32,483 bases of DNA from Jutongia hominis. Its GTDB lineage: Bacteria > Bacillota > Clostridia > Lachnospirales > Lachnospiraceae. The stretch lies in contig NZ_JACRSW010000029.1 in assembly GCF_014384965.1 (NCBI RefSeq), positions 1 to 32,483 on the forward strand. The letters run 5' to 3'. Every line of letters begins with the position of its first letter. Within the stretch, counting starts at the first letter, position 1. The position numbers and the translations under genes are program-made. The notes under the pieces were generated by a model. That model was not told the origin of the DNA and searched no databases. It saw only the letters and a list, made by a program, of their open reading frames with translations. Positions 17,792 through 26,002 of the stretch are shown here, piece after piece.

Positions 17792-19439
17792 ATTTGCTGT
17801 TTCTATCAACAAACTCTGTTTCCAATATCTCCGTCCGAAAATTCGCTCCGTTTCCGGTAGAGTGGATCCTAAGCTGTATGCCAAAAGGCAGCGATTTTAG
17901 CCATACCACAAGACGGTTACAGCCTCGTTCTTCTTCCCGGTACACAACGATTTCTTGGAGAATTTCACGATACAGCATCTCATTTTGGTCACCATCACCA
18001 AAGCTAAGAATTTCGTCCAATGCTTTTTCCAACAGGTCTGTCTTCTCTTGATCTATTCTGTAAAGTTCCTGCTTTTGTCTGCTTTGCGAAATAAGCTCCT
18101 GCAAATGTGTAATCTCTTTATCATACCACTGTATCTGCCTATATAAGTCGTCTTTCGATAGCTTATCATCCAGCATCATATCAAATGCTTTTCGTTTTTT
18201 TGCTTCTATGACACCAATTTTTTGTGTTATCTTATCCATGTCGATCAATAATTCTGATGTATATCTTACTTTTCTGACATTTTCTAATATCTCTTCTCGT
18301 ATTCGCTCTTTATCTTTCTGATCGCAAAGCAGATCATTACAATATTTCATACAGCTAAACAATGCACGTTCATTGATACTGCGATTTGAACAGCCTATTT
18401 GCTGCCCTTCGAGAATCTTTGCTCCTCCATGGCGTGATTTTTGAAAACACCACCATGCACGATATGTTCCAGACTGTAGCTTTCTCGTTCGGCTGATAAA
18501 GCGGCTGCCACACTCACCGCAACGAATTTTTCCGCTGCACCAGTAACGATTGCTATGTCTTTCCTTCGAACGATACAAAGAAGAACGTCTTGCCAGCTCT
18601 TCCTGTGTGCGATTCCACAACTCCCTGGCAATGATCCCCTCATGATGATTTTTTATGTAAATTTTTTCTTCCTGACCGCGATTATATTTTTTCTTGTGCG
18701 TCAGATAATCCGGAGTAAATGTCTTTTTCTGACACAGATCTCCAACATATTTTTCATTATGTAAAATTCGCAAAATGACAGTACCCGACCACTCTTCCAT
18801 ACGTTTTGGGAAAATACCTTCTTCGTGTAATTCTCTTGCAATCGCAAATGCACCTTTTCCCTCATTCGTATATTTATGAAAAATGGATTTTACGATCAAT
18901 GCCTCTTCTTCCTGAATGGATAATATACCATTTTTTACTGTATAGCCCAGCATATCTCTGCCGAAAACAACGCCCTGCTCCATGCGCCTTTTCTGTCCCC
19001 ATTTCACACGCTCGGAAGTCTTGCGGCTTTCCTCCTGTGCCAGACTTGCCATGATCGTCAAACGCAATTCACCATCCTGATCGCGTGTATCGATATGGTC
19101 GATCGTAAAAATAATGCCAACACCTGCTTCTTTCAGCTTTCGTGTATACGCAAGTGTATCTACTGTATTTCTTGCAAAACGAGACACCTCTTTTGTTAAG
19201 ATCAGGTTAAATCTCCCTTGCAAGGCATCTTCGATCATTTGCTGAAAACCGATTCTGTTACGAATCTGCGTTCCGCTGATTCCTTCGTCATAATAGATTT
19301 TGGTCAATTGCATATTTTGTTTTGCATTGATATATTGTGCAAAGTAACTTCTCTGGCTTTCGAGTGAATGCATCTGATCCTCTTTTTCTGTAGATACTCT
19401 GGCATAAGCAGCCACACGTAAAGGTGTCTGATACTCCAA
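17790..19439 (-). CDS. Large serine recombinase (SpoIVCA-like site-specific recombinase)
   Basis: A 549-residue large serine recombinase. The N-terminal resolvase domain (about 1-150) has AAYARVST with R14 and catalytic S16, plus SRFARN and the QEESRKTSERVKWG helix. The Recombinase domain follows (about 160-280; GYTVKNGIL, AFAIARELHEEGI). A zinc-ribbon segment (CGECGSRF, further C residues to about 350) and a C-terminal coiled coil (about 390-490) complete the family layout. It starts with TTG five bases after AGGTGA and directly after the stop of the small upstream gene. Its 3' end is about 200 bp from attL. It is the obvious enzyme for integration and excision at cotJC. SpoIVCA, which removes skin from sigK, has the same architecture. 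Confidence 0.95.
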   Translation of the reverse strand: MEYQTPLRVAAYARVSTEKEDQMHSLESQRSYFAQYINAKQNMQLTKIYYDEGISGTQIRNRIGFQQMIEDALQGRFNLILTKEVSRFARNTVDTLAYTRKLKEAGVGIIFTIDHIDTRDQDGELRLTIMASLAQEESRKTSERVKWGQKRRMEQGVVFGRDMLGYTVKNGILSIQEEEALIVKSIFHKYTNEGKGAFAIARELHEEGIFPKRMEEWSGTVILRILHNEKYVGDLCQKKTFTPDYLTHKKKYNRGQEEKIYIKNHHEGIIARELWNRTQEELARRSSLYRSKERHSNRYWCSGKIRCGECGSRFISRTRKLQSGTYRAWWCFQKSRHGGAKILEGQQIGCSNRSINERALFSCMKYCNDLLCDQKDKERIREEILENVRKVRYTSELLIDMDKITQKIGVIEAKKRKAFDMMLDDKLSKDDLYRQIQWYDKEITHLQELISQSRQKQELYRIDQEKTDLLEKALDEILSFGDGDQNEMLYREILQEIVVYREEERGCNRLVVWLKSLPFGIQLRIHSTGNGANFRTEILETEFVDRNSK

Positions 19440-19616
19440 TCACATCACCTCATTTTGCAAAAGGATATTTAATTGGCTGTCAGATATCATTTTTTTGTCA
19501 TACAGTTGCTTATAAATGCCTCGTTTTAATACCTTTTCAAAGGATTTCTTGGTGTCAAAAGGAATACGCTCGTTTCCCCGGTCATCTATTGTCTTCATAC
19601 TATGTTCTTCATTCAT
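19440..19616 (-). CDS. Small protein coupled to the recombinase; candidate directionality factor
   Basis: A 58-residue acidic/basic soluble protein whose TGA is directly followed by the TTG start of the recombinase, so translation is coupled. The C-terminal half (KQLYDKKMISDSQLNILL) looks like a short two-helix SHOCT-like segment. The family is not recognised with certainty. The start at 19616 is preceded by AGAG only; an ATG at 19634 has no ribosome site. Serine recombinases need a small recombination directionality factor for excision, and a coupled small gene is a plausible one, but this is inference from position. It could equally be an accessory protein of another kind. Confidence 0.65.
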   Translation of the reverse strand: MNEEHSMKTIDDRGNERIPFDTKKSFEKVLKRGIYKQLYDKKMISDSQLNILLQNEVM

Positions 19617-19698
19617 AACAACTCTATTCTCCATTTTTATGATCAGACGCGATCGAATGCTTTAAAGGTGGTTGTTTTAATATACAACAAGTGCCTGC

Positions 19699-19727
19699 TT
19701 TTTATGTCATTTTCAGAGAGATCATAT
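19699..19727 (-). promoter_or_regulatory. Weak sigma-E-like promoter of the recombinase operon
   Basis: On the minus strand ATATGAT (19727-19721), 14 bases, then CATAAAAA (19706-19699) have sigma-E-like spacing but a poor -10 match. It lies about 65 bp before the small gene. It is reported only because skin recombinases are sigma-E dependent. Confidence 0.25.
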
Positions 19728-19828
19728 CATGGATTTTGCTTCAGATTCACGATTCTATTCTTGTAAAGCTGTTCCTACAAAGTCATTCTTACAAAACTTT
19801 TCATCCTGCTTTATAAAAATAATCAGCT

Positions 19829-19855
19829 CATTTGTTTGCTAAACACAAACAAATG
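19829..19855. repeat. Short hairpin in the 19635-20054 spacer
   Basis: CATTTGTTTG (19829-19838) and CAAACAAATG (19846-19855) form a perfect 10-bp stem with a seven-base loop. It sits between divergent genes and has no clear T run. Confidence 0.45.
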
Positions 19856-19941
19856 CCAGCCTTACTATTGCTTTTTGTTTTTAAAAAACTATTTTACACA
19901 AGAAATCCTATTTTTTTCCTTATAATTGTCATAAAATGTAA

Positions 19942-20000
19942 TTATCGGCAATTATTTTTCCAGAGTTTTATATCACGATTCATTGATAAATTGCCGATAA
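19942..20000. promoter_or_regulatory. Perfect 12-bp inverted repeat before the 20055 gene
   Basis: TTATCGGCAATT (19942-19953) is mirrored exactly by AATTGCCGATAA (19989-20000), 35 bases apart. The right arm covers the likely -35 (TTGCCG) of a promoter whose -10 lies in the TATATATAAT run near 20012-20024. It could be a paired operator or a leader structure. Confidence 0.45.
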
Positions 20001-20054
20001 AAGTTTACTATCAATATATATATAATTTATGATTACAGCTTTGAGGAGAATACT

Positions 20055-20651
20055 ATGGAAAGTAAAGCTAACACAAAACAGAAAGATAATATGCAGGAAA
20101 ATAACCGATTTAATAACGATAAAATCTATAAAAACATTAAACTTCCTTTAAAATCACTTGCTCTTTTTATTTTTATTATGTCATTCGCAATTGATAAATT
20201 ATACAGTTGTGCCTATCATGTTAATGATGCACCGGCACAAGTAAGTGCCGCACCGGTCGTTCCTACGTCAAGTCCATTTATAGATGCAAATACCTGTACA
20301 CTTGTTACATATGACAAGATCCAGACCGGTTCATTTGCCGGCTCCTATGTATTATTAGATATTGTTATCGGTAATATCAAAGACAATAAACTAATCGAAT
20401 CTGTCTCCTTCGATGCCTATTACAAAACCCAAAATGGGTATTTTAAAGATGAAGATATTTTAATTGATTATTCCGAACAACCGAAATTCAAAAAGATACG
20501 CAATTTAAAAAACGGAACAACTATACGATCTTGTTTATATGTAGAAACCGACAATTCATTTGGTGATGAGATCGCATCGTATAAAGTTTTAAAAAAGAAG
20601 AGACTAGATATTCATAAATTAAAAACAATAGCTAAAAAGCGTCTTAAATGA
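20055..20651 (+). CDS. Exported or membrane-anchored protein of unknown function
   Basis: A 198-residue protein not recognised as a known family. Residues 1-30 are polar, and 34-50 form one hydrophobic segment (SLALFIFIMSFAIDKL) that would act as signal anchor. A short Ala/Pro/Ser linker follows, then a beta-rich domain of about 110 residues (TGSFAGSYVLLDIVIGNIKDN and on) that resembles an immunoglobulin-like or DUF4352-like sandwich in pattern only. The C-terminus is lysine-rich. RBS GAGGAG precedes the ATG. It is the only long gene on the plus strand within the element and has its own terminator. Confidence 0.75.
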   Translation: MESKANTKQKDNMQENNRFNNDKIYKNIKLPLKSLALFIFIMSFAIDKLYSCAYHVNDAPAQVSAAPVVPTSSPFIDANTCTLVTYDKIQTGSFAGSYVLLDIVIGNIKDNKLIESVSFDAYYKTQNGYFKDEDILIDYSEQPKFKKIRNLKNGTTIRSCLYVETDNSFGDEIASYKVLKKKRLDIHKLKTIAKKRLK

Positions 20652-20696
20652 TACAGGTCAGAAAGTAATCTGACAGATTATCCTTCTGACCTGTAT
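20651..20696 (+). terminator. Hairpin after the 20055 gene
   Basis: ATACAGGTCAGAA (20651-20663) and TTCTGACCTGTAT (20684-20696) form a perfect 13-bp stem starting at the stop codon. Only a short T-poor tail follows, so termination may be partial. Confidence 0.6.
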
Positions 20697-20796
20697 ATCA
20701 TTTCCGGTTAGCATGAAACACTATTTTATTCTGTTTAATAATTTCATCAAACGCAATAAAGACAGTATTTATCAACGTAATACCTGCTAACCTATT

Positions 20797-21219
20797 TTAA
20801 TAAAAATACCCATTCGTTACATTACTCTGGTCAGCACCTTTAAATTTTGCTTTGAATTTTTTCTTGCCTGCCAATTTGATCGTTGCTGTGTATTTTCCGC
20901 CTGCTCTGCTCCAGCCCTCTCCCGGTGCAGACATATAAAGTTTTTTAAACGTAAGTTTTGCCGTATTGTTACCGGTTACTTTGTAAGTTCCGTAGTCCTT
21001 ATTCCTCCAGCCTTTTAAAACGACAGTACCATTTTTCTTGAATTGGAATGTATACTTTGAGCTATATGCCATAATAGGATCATCTACCTTGTTTGACCAT
21101 TTCTTTGCAATCAGCAATTTCTTTGTCTGTGACTTAGATGCTGCATTTACCGAGACAGGCAGGATCATTGCAGCACAGATTAATAGTAACATTCCAATCA
21201 TTTTTTTACTTTTTTTCAT
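20797..21219 (-). CDS. Small secreted beta-rich protein of unknown function
   Basis: A 140-residue secreted protein with a signal peptide at 1-27 (MLLLICAAMILPVSVNA, cut probably before or within ASKS). The mature part is short, lysine-rich and beta-patterned (YTFQFKKNGTVVLKG, DYGTYKVTGNNTAKLTFK), like small lipocalin-type exported proteins, but no family is certain. The start at 21219 has AAAGGAGC five bases upstream; an upstream in-frame ATG at 21246 does not. It lies about 100 bp beyond the first transglutaminase-like gene on the same strand. Confidence 0.75.
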   Translation of the reverse strand: MKKSKKMIGMLLLICAAMILPVSVNAASKSQTKKLLIAKKWSNKVDDPIMAYSSKYTFQFKKNGTVVLKGWRNKDYGTYKVTGNNTAKLTFKKLYMSAPGEGWSRAGGKYTATIKLAGKKKFKAKFKGADQSNVTNGYFY

Positions 21220-21318
21220 AATAAGCTCCTTTCGTATTTGCATCATACAAATATATTATCCCTTAATTGTCACGTTCATTTTCAACTTCTTTTTCCGGTT
21301 CATAACAATTTTCTCACA

Positions 21319-22605
21319 TTATCCCAATGCTGCAAGATCATCCATGATCGAACCATCACCATTCGCATCAAAATATTCATTTCCTTGTGCATCAAACCAC
21401 TGCTTGTAGCCATTACCATTATGCTCATAGACATGGGTTCCATCGCTTTTTACATAAATGCGATTTGTAATATATGGATTACTTGGTCTGGTATGTTTAT
21501 ATGTCCATTCACTCGTTGCATAACAGCCCGGACATTTGCAATTTGTTATCGTGGTCGCGGTTGATCGCGCTTTCGCTCTCTTTTCTGCCGCTTGTTCCAA
21601 CAAAACATCCCTACGGCTCATTCTTCTGTTGACAATATGTACATAACAAGGCTCATGCAGATTATTGACGATCTGCTTTTTGGAATATTTGTCCGTATGA
21701 TAGCGGGAAATAGACGCATTTAAACTATAACCGTGTGCTGTTGTATAAATGCCATGCCAATAAGGTTTTCCATTCTCATCTGTCGCTTTTACGACACACC
21801 ATGCATGATCGATCGTCTCGCACGATACATATTTTGTTTTCAAACCTACTGCACGTCCTATATCATATGCAATCTTTCCGCCATCTGCACAAACTCCGGC
21901 AAATTTACCATTATACAGTTTTTGAAACTGTCTGTTAAATTTCACTGGGCTGTCACAGTTAGAATAGATCCAACGTTGGTTCATTCGATAATGCGAACGG
22001 GAATGCACATATACTTCAAGGATCAATGCTTTTTTCTGCGAAGTCGTCAGCTTTTTATAAATATCTTCTTCCTTATATCTTTCATATTTTGCTGTTGTAT
22101 GGTTTTCACCTTCAAAATCCGTACTACGTTCATAGAAAAACTGATACGTGTGTGATTTATTTGCCATATCACGTTGTTCCCATTGCTCTAACGATTTTTT
22201 CAACCCAGCATCCGGATTGGCAAGCAGAGGTTTTAATTCCTTTTTGATCTTATCCAGATAATTTGTCTCTGTTTTAAATGTAATAACCTGTGTTCTTCCA
22301 TTTTCATAATAAACCTTTACAGCCTGCTTTTTCCCCATATCGGCACCGGATAGTACAAAAATATACTTATTATCGTTTGGAATCAAACGAACTTTGAAAT
22401 TCTTATCTTTGCTGATCTTTTTTACCTTTTTAACAGGGCTTTTTGTCTGATGGATCTTGTTCTCCATCGTTGCCACAACTCGTACTGTCTTTGCTTTGTA
22501 AGGTTTCTTCGTCTTTGCATCTGCACATTGTGCCTGAAAGAGACCAAGCACAACCGCAAATAACACCACAACAAACGTTCCAATATGTTTTACCGCTCTT
22601 TTCAT
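21319..22605 (-). CDS. Secreted transglutaminase-like protein 1
   Basis: A 428-residue exported protein. The signal peptide is at 1-30 (FVVVLFAVVLGLFQAQCADA). Residues 35-115 form a beta-rich N-terminal domain. The region 185-300 is transglutaminase-like, with candidate nucleophile C239 in FAGVCADGG and H267 in DHAWCVV. The usual third-residue DPTW-type segment is replaced by IYTTAHGY, so activity is not assured. The C-terminus has a CPGC pair and an HNGNGYKQWFDAQGNEYFD motif. The chosen ATG at 22605 follows AGGAG by seven bases. It is a clear paralogue of the 27838 gene. Such proteins cross-link or trim surface or coat proteins; the role here is inference. Confidence 0.82.
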   Translation of the reverse strand: MKRAVKHIGTFVVVLFAVVLGLFQAQCADAKTKKPYKAKTVRVVATMENKIHQTKSPVKKVKKISKDKNFKVRLIPNDNKYIFVLSGADMGKKQAVKVYYENGRTQVITFKTETNYLDKIKKELKPLLANPDAGLKKSLEQWEQRDMANKSHTYQFFYERSTDFEGENHTTAKYERYKEEDIYKKLTTSQKKALILEVYVHSRSHYRMNQRWIYSNCDSPVKFNRQFQKLYNGKFAGVCADGGKIAYDIGRAVGLKTKYVSCETIDHAWCVVKATDENGKPYWHGIYTTAHGYSLNASISRYHTDKYSKKQIVNNLHEPCYVHIVNRRMSRRDVLLEQAAEKRAKARSTATTITNCKCPGCYATSEWTYKHTRPSNPYITNRIYVKSDGTHVYEHNGNGYKQWFDAQGNEYFDANGDGSIMDDLAALG

Positions 22606-22811
22606 AAACATTCTCCTCTCTCCATAAAAAATATTTTCCCGATACCTTCTCAAAAGAACTCTCTTCTATCTGTTCTTTCCACTATTATTTGTTACCTTTC
22701 TCATAATTGCATCTTTATACAGTACAAATGAAATCTACTCCGAAACTTACATACATCCTAAAAGTCTGGTTTTTTATCTCCTGTTTCGAAGTATTGCTCC
22801 TTTTTTGATAC

Positions 22812-24026
22812 CTACATATCCTCCAAGAATTCATCTGCGTCAAATTCCTCTAATGTTTTCTCTTCCTTTTTTGTCCGGGCAAGCTTCGAAAGCTTTGTAT
22901 TTTGCATAAACTTTTCTGTATTAAACAAAACCAATACATCCGTAATATCCGAATACTCGCTTTGGATCGTGCCGATCGGTGTTTTCCCATATCGATAGTC
23001 GATGAGGATAATATGGTCATAAGACTCTGTCAAAAACGGCACAAAACAGTTTGCGAAAGAATCTTTGATCAAAAGCAGTGTTTTCCCTGTCTTTGCCTTT
23101 GTTGTAATCTCCATTTGAAATGTATTCTTAGACAAAAAGACATCATAACGATTGAATCCTTTTTTTGCTGCTTTTGGGAAATACAACGTATCTGCTTTTA
23201 CTTCTCCCTGATCCATGTTGATATGAATCTTCTGCGTATCTTTTGTATTATGGAACAAAACGACTTCGTCTTTTGGAACAGCGACATGTACTTTGTTATA
23301 TGTTGTACCATAAAAATCATCAAAAACTTTTTCCTGCTGATAATGCTTGATCGGATACTCTTTTGCCTGACCGGTACGCTTTGCCCACTCCTGATATGCA
23401 TAGAATGCACCAAGCGTCGTCCAATGATGATCGGTACGATAATAGATATATTCTTTTTGGTGCTTTTGCATCGTATCTTTCAGATTCAAAAGGATCTTCG
23501 GATCATTTAACCCTTTTTGAATCGAATCAAGTACATCTTTTGGCTCCTGTGCGCTGACATAGGACGGCAGATAATCAGACATTGCAAGCGTCTTAGACGG
23601 AACCATCATACAGCTTACATGTCTCTTTCCGTATTCTTTTTCCATATCATTTAGAAAAGAAGTCAGGGTATCAACATTCTCTTTTACCTGCTGTTTATCA
23701 AGCTGCTCTGTATCGTTTTTTTCAAGCAGATATCCTTTTTTGCCAATATAGACACCGTTAATGTCCTTTTTCCCAAGCTTTGTCTGAAGCGCAACGGCTG
23801 CATCTACCCAACGGTCACGCAGCGGAAACTGGTCATTCAGATAGTTTTCATATTCTGTCTGAAACGTCCCTTTTGTAAAATTCTTCTTCGTAAGCTTTGG
23901 TTTTTGCTGTAATTGTCTGTTTTCTAAATCAGAATATTTCTGATCAGGAAGAACAGTTATCGCAAGGCTGCCACTAAAAAGCATAATACAAAAGACAGCC
24001 ACCATTATAATCTGTAATTTTTTCAT
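22812..24026 (-). CDS. DHHW protein (AlgX/AlgJ-like, SGNH-fold partner of MBOAT acyltransferase)
   Basis: A 404-residue extracytoplasmic protein with an N-terminal signal anchor (residues 4-26). The diagnostic motif TDHHWTTLGAFYAY has D199, H200, H201 and W202. An IKDSFAN segment later in the protein supplies the serine of the SGNH-like site, and ENRQL is near residue 36. Members act outside the membrane with an MBOAT protein to place acyl groups on polysaccharides, as AlgX/AlgJ do in alginate acetylation. The MBOAT gene ends 18 bp upstream on the same strand. Confidence 0.88.
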   Translation of the reverse strand: MKKLQIIMVAVFCIMLFSGSLAITVLPDQKYSDLENRQLQQKPKLTKKNFTKGTFQTEYENYLNDQFPLRDRWVDAAVALQTKLGKKDINGVYIGKKGYLLEKNDTEQLDKQQVKENVDTLTSFLNDMEKEYGKRHVSCMMVPSKTLAMSDYLPSYVSAQEPKDVLDSIQKGLNDPKILLNLKDTMQKHQKEYIYYRTDHHWTTLGAFYAYQEWAKRTGQAKEYPIKHYQQEKVFDDFYGTTYNKVHVAVPKDEVVLFHNTKDTQKIHINMDQGEVKADTLYFPKAAKKGFNRYDVFLSKNTFQMEITTKAKTGKTLLLIKDSFANCFVPFLTESYDHIILIDYRYGKTPIGTIQSEYSDITDVLVLFNTEKFMQNTKLSKLARTKKEEKTLEEFDADEFLEDM

Positions 24027-24044
24027 TATGATAAAGCCTCCCTG

Positions 24045-25460
24045 TCAGAATCGAAAATAAAGAAACGGATTATATGACGAATTTACCAGCATCGCTACAC
24101 AGCTAAGCAAAAGTACGATCACCAGTACGATTCGGCAAATTTCCCGTCGCATCGTTCCTTCCGGGAAGAAATACCGGTTACACCAGTCTTTTGACCATGA
24201 TAAAGAACCAAAAAGTGCGATTAAAATCAGGATTCCATTCGATAAAAGCAAATAGAATGTCTGATCATTGATATATCCTGCTCCACCGTAAAAAAACATC
24301 GTCTTTATGTAACCGGCTGCATCTGTCATGTCCTGCCATGAAAAGAGACTCCAGCCAACCATTACCAGAAGCATGGTATAAAAATGTTGCAATATTGCCG
24401 GCAAAGCCTTTAAGACATTTTTCAAAAGAAACTTTTCTATTACAAGCAGGATGCCATAATAAACACCCCAAAGCACGAAATTGATGTACGCACCATGCCA
24501 TAAACCGGTCAAAAACCATACGATCGCAAGATTTACGATCTGACGGACAATCCCTTTCCGATTACCACCCAATGGAATATAAACATATTCACGAAACCAT
24601 GTTCCAAGAGAAATGTGCCAGCGTCGCCAGAATTCCGTAATGCTTTTTGATGCATATGGATAATTGAAGTTTTCCGGAAAAGAAAATCCAAACATCGCTC
24701 CAAGACCGATCGCCATATCCGAATAACCTGAAAAGTCAAAATAAATCTGTAATGTAAAAGCAAGAACACCAAGCCATGCTGTCGCTGTTGTGAGTGAACC
24801 CGTTTTCATTGCCGCAATCTGCTGCCAGAGCATTCCGATCTGGTTTGCGATCAATACTTTTTTGCCAAGACCGATCATAAAGTGAAAAATACCCTGACTA
24901 AACAAAGAAACCGTTTCTTTTCTCTGATCCAACTGCTTTGCCACATCTTTGTAACGGATGATCGGTCCTGCGATCAACTGCGGGAACAAAGAAACATAGG
25001 CTCCAAAAGTGATAAGATTTTTCTGTACTTTTGCATCACCACGATATACGTCGATCGTATAAGACATTGTCTGGAATGTATAGAAAGAAATTCCGATCGG
25101 TAACGGCAAATGTAACTGACCGGTTTTAATTCCCGTAACCTGATGAAGAATTTGCAAAAAGAAATCCGCATATTTGAAAAATCCTAAAAGCGAAAGATTG
25201 ATCACAGCAGAACAACATACTGCTGCTATTGCACCTTTCTTTTTTTGATTCGCTTTACAATAGGCTACCGCCTGCCCTGCCACATAGTCTACAGTCGTAG
25301 AAAAAAGGATCAAAATAACATAAACCGGTTCTCCCCATGCATAGAAAACAAGGCTTGCAAGGAAAAGAACCAGGTTATGCCATTTCTTGGGTAAAACATA
25401 ATAGGCAAGAAGAACGATTGGCAAAAAACGAAACAAAAACAGCAAACTGCTAAAAACCAT
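24045..25460 (-). CDS. MBOAT-family O-acyltransferase (AlgI/DltB-like)
   Basis: A 471-residue polytopic membrane protein that passes acyl groups across the membrane. The family residues are visible: ITEFWRRWHISLGTWFREYVYIPLGGN with H282, and the catalytic histidine in WFLTGLWHGA (H322). It has about ten hydrophobic segments starting with SLLFLFRFLPIVLLAYY. The ribosome site AAGGAG precedes the ATG. It is flanked by the DUF4358-like gene (14 bp upstream) and the DHHW gene, the usual arrangement of clostridial polysaccharide O-acetylation clusters. The target polymer is not identifiable. Confidence 0.92.
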   Translation of the reverse strand: MVFSSLLFLFRFLPIVLLAYYVLPKKWHNLVLFLASLVFYAWGEPVYVILILFSTTVDYVAGQAVAYCKANQKKKGAIAAVCCSAVINLSLLGFFKYADFFLQILHQVTGIKTGQLHLPLPIGISFYTFQTMSYTIDVYRGDAKVQKNLITFGAYVSLFPQLIAGPIIRYKDVAKQLDQRKETVSLFSQGIFHFMIGLGKKVLIANQIGMLWQQIAAMKTGSLTTATAWLGVLAFTLQIYFDFSGYSDMAIGLGAMFGFSFPENFNYPYASKSITEFWRRWHISLGTWFREYVYIPLGGNRKGIVRQIVNLAIVWFLTGLWHGAYINFVLWGVYYGILLVIEKFLLKNVLKALPAILQHFYTMLLVMVGWSLFSWQDMTDAAGYIKTMFFYGGAGYINDQTFYLLLSNGILILIALFGSLSWSKDWCNRYFFPEGTMRREICRIVLVIVLLLSCVAMLVNSSYNPFLYFRF

Positions 25461-25474
25461 ATGCCCGTTTCTCC

Positions 25475-25972
25475 TTATATATTCTTCTTGATCGCTGTCT
25501 GTCCTTTGTTATTGCTCTTCTTAGATGGTGACATCGCAATATACCAGACATATTTTCCTTTTTTCCCACATACCGCATTTTGAAATACTTTCTTTTCAGT
25601 GGAAGAATAGTCACTCAGATAGTTGCTCTTACAATTACTCTGTTTGTATTTCTTCAACGTTCCAAACAGACTTTTTGCAGCGGAAACGTTTTTTGCCTTT
25701 ATCACACAAAGACTATATACTTCTTTTGCATCAAATACATATTGCATTTCCCGTACTTTCTTTCTGTCGCTAGAAGAAAGAGCTCCAAAGTCCATTGTTG
25801 CATTTGACTTGTATTTTAACTTTTTTGTACCTCCGGTTGCTTTCAATCCGGCTGCGCAAAGTGCCTTACATGCCGGTTCACTTTTTGCCTGTGCCAAAGC
25901 CTGTGGCAACGTACACGCTACCATTATTGCTGCCATTACAATACAAATCATTTTTTTCCATCTGTTTCTCAT
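25475..25972 (-). CDS. Small exported protein, DUF4358-like
   Basis: A 165-residue secreted protein with a signal peptide at 1-28 (MICIVMAAIMVACTLPQALAQA). The YVFDAKEVYSLCVIKAKNVSAAKSLFGTL stretch resembles DUF4358, a family found beside MBOAT and DHHW genes in Firmicutes. It contains several cysteines and many lysines. It sits between the SGNH hydrolase gene (30 bp upstream) and the MBOAT gene. Family assignment is from pattern memory and moderately sure. Confidence 0.72.
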   Translation of the reverse strand: MRNRWKKMICIVMAAIMVACTLPQALAQAKSEPACKALCAAGLKATGGTKKLKYKSNATMDFGALSSSDRKKVREMQYVFDAKEVYSLCVIKAKNVSAAKSLFGTLKKYKQSNCKSNYLSDYSSTEKKVFQNAVCGKKGKYVWYIAMSPSKKSNNKGQTAIKKNI

Positions 25973-26002
25973 TCTCTTAATCCGCCTTTCTTCCTCTTAT
26001 CA

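Noticed and set aside
19661..19695. Small GTTGT/ACAAC dyad upstream of the recombinase operon as an operator
   Set aside because: The arms are only five bases and of a kind common in AT-rich spacers; there is no second copy.
22902..23510. 202-codon plus-strand frame opposite the DHHW gene
   Set aside because: It is antisense to a well-supported gene, lacks a ribosome site and has an implausible composition; it is a shadow frame.
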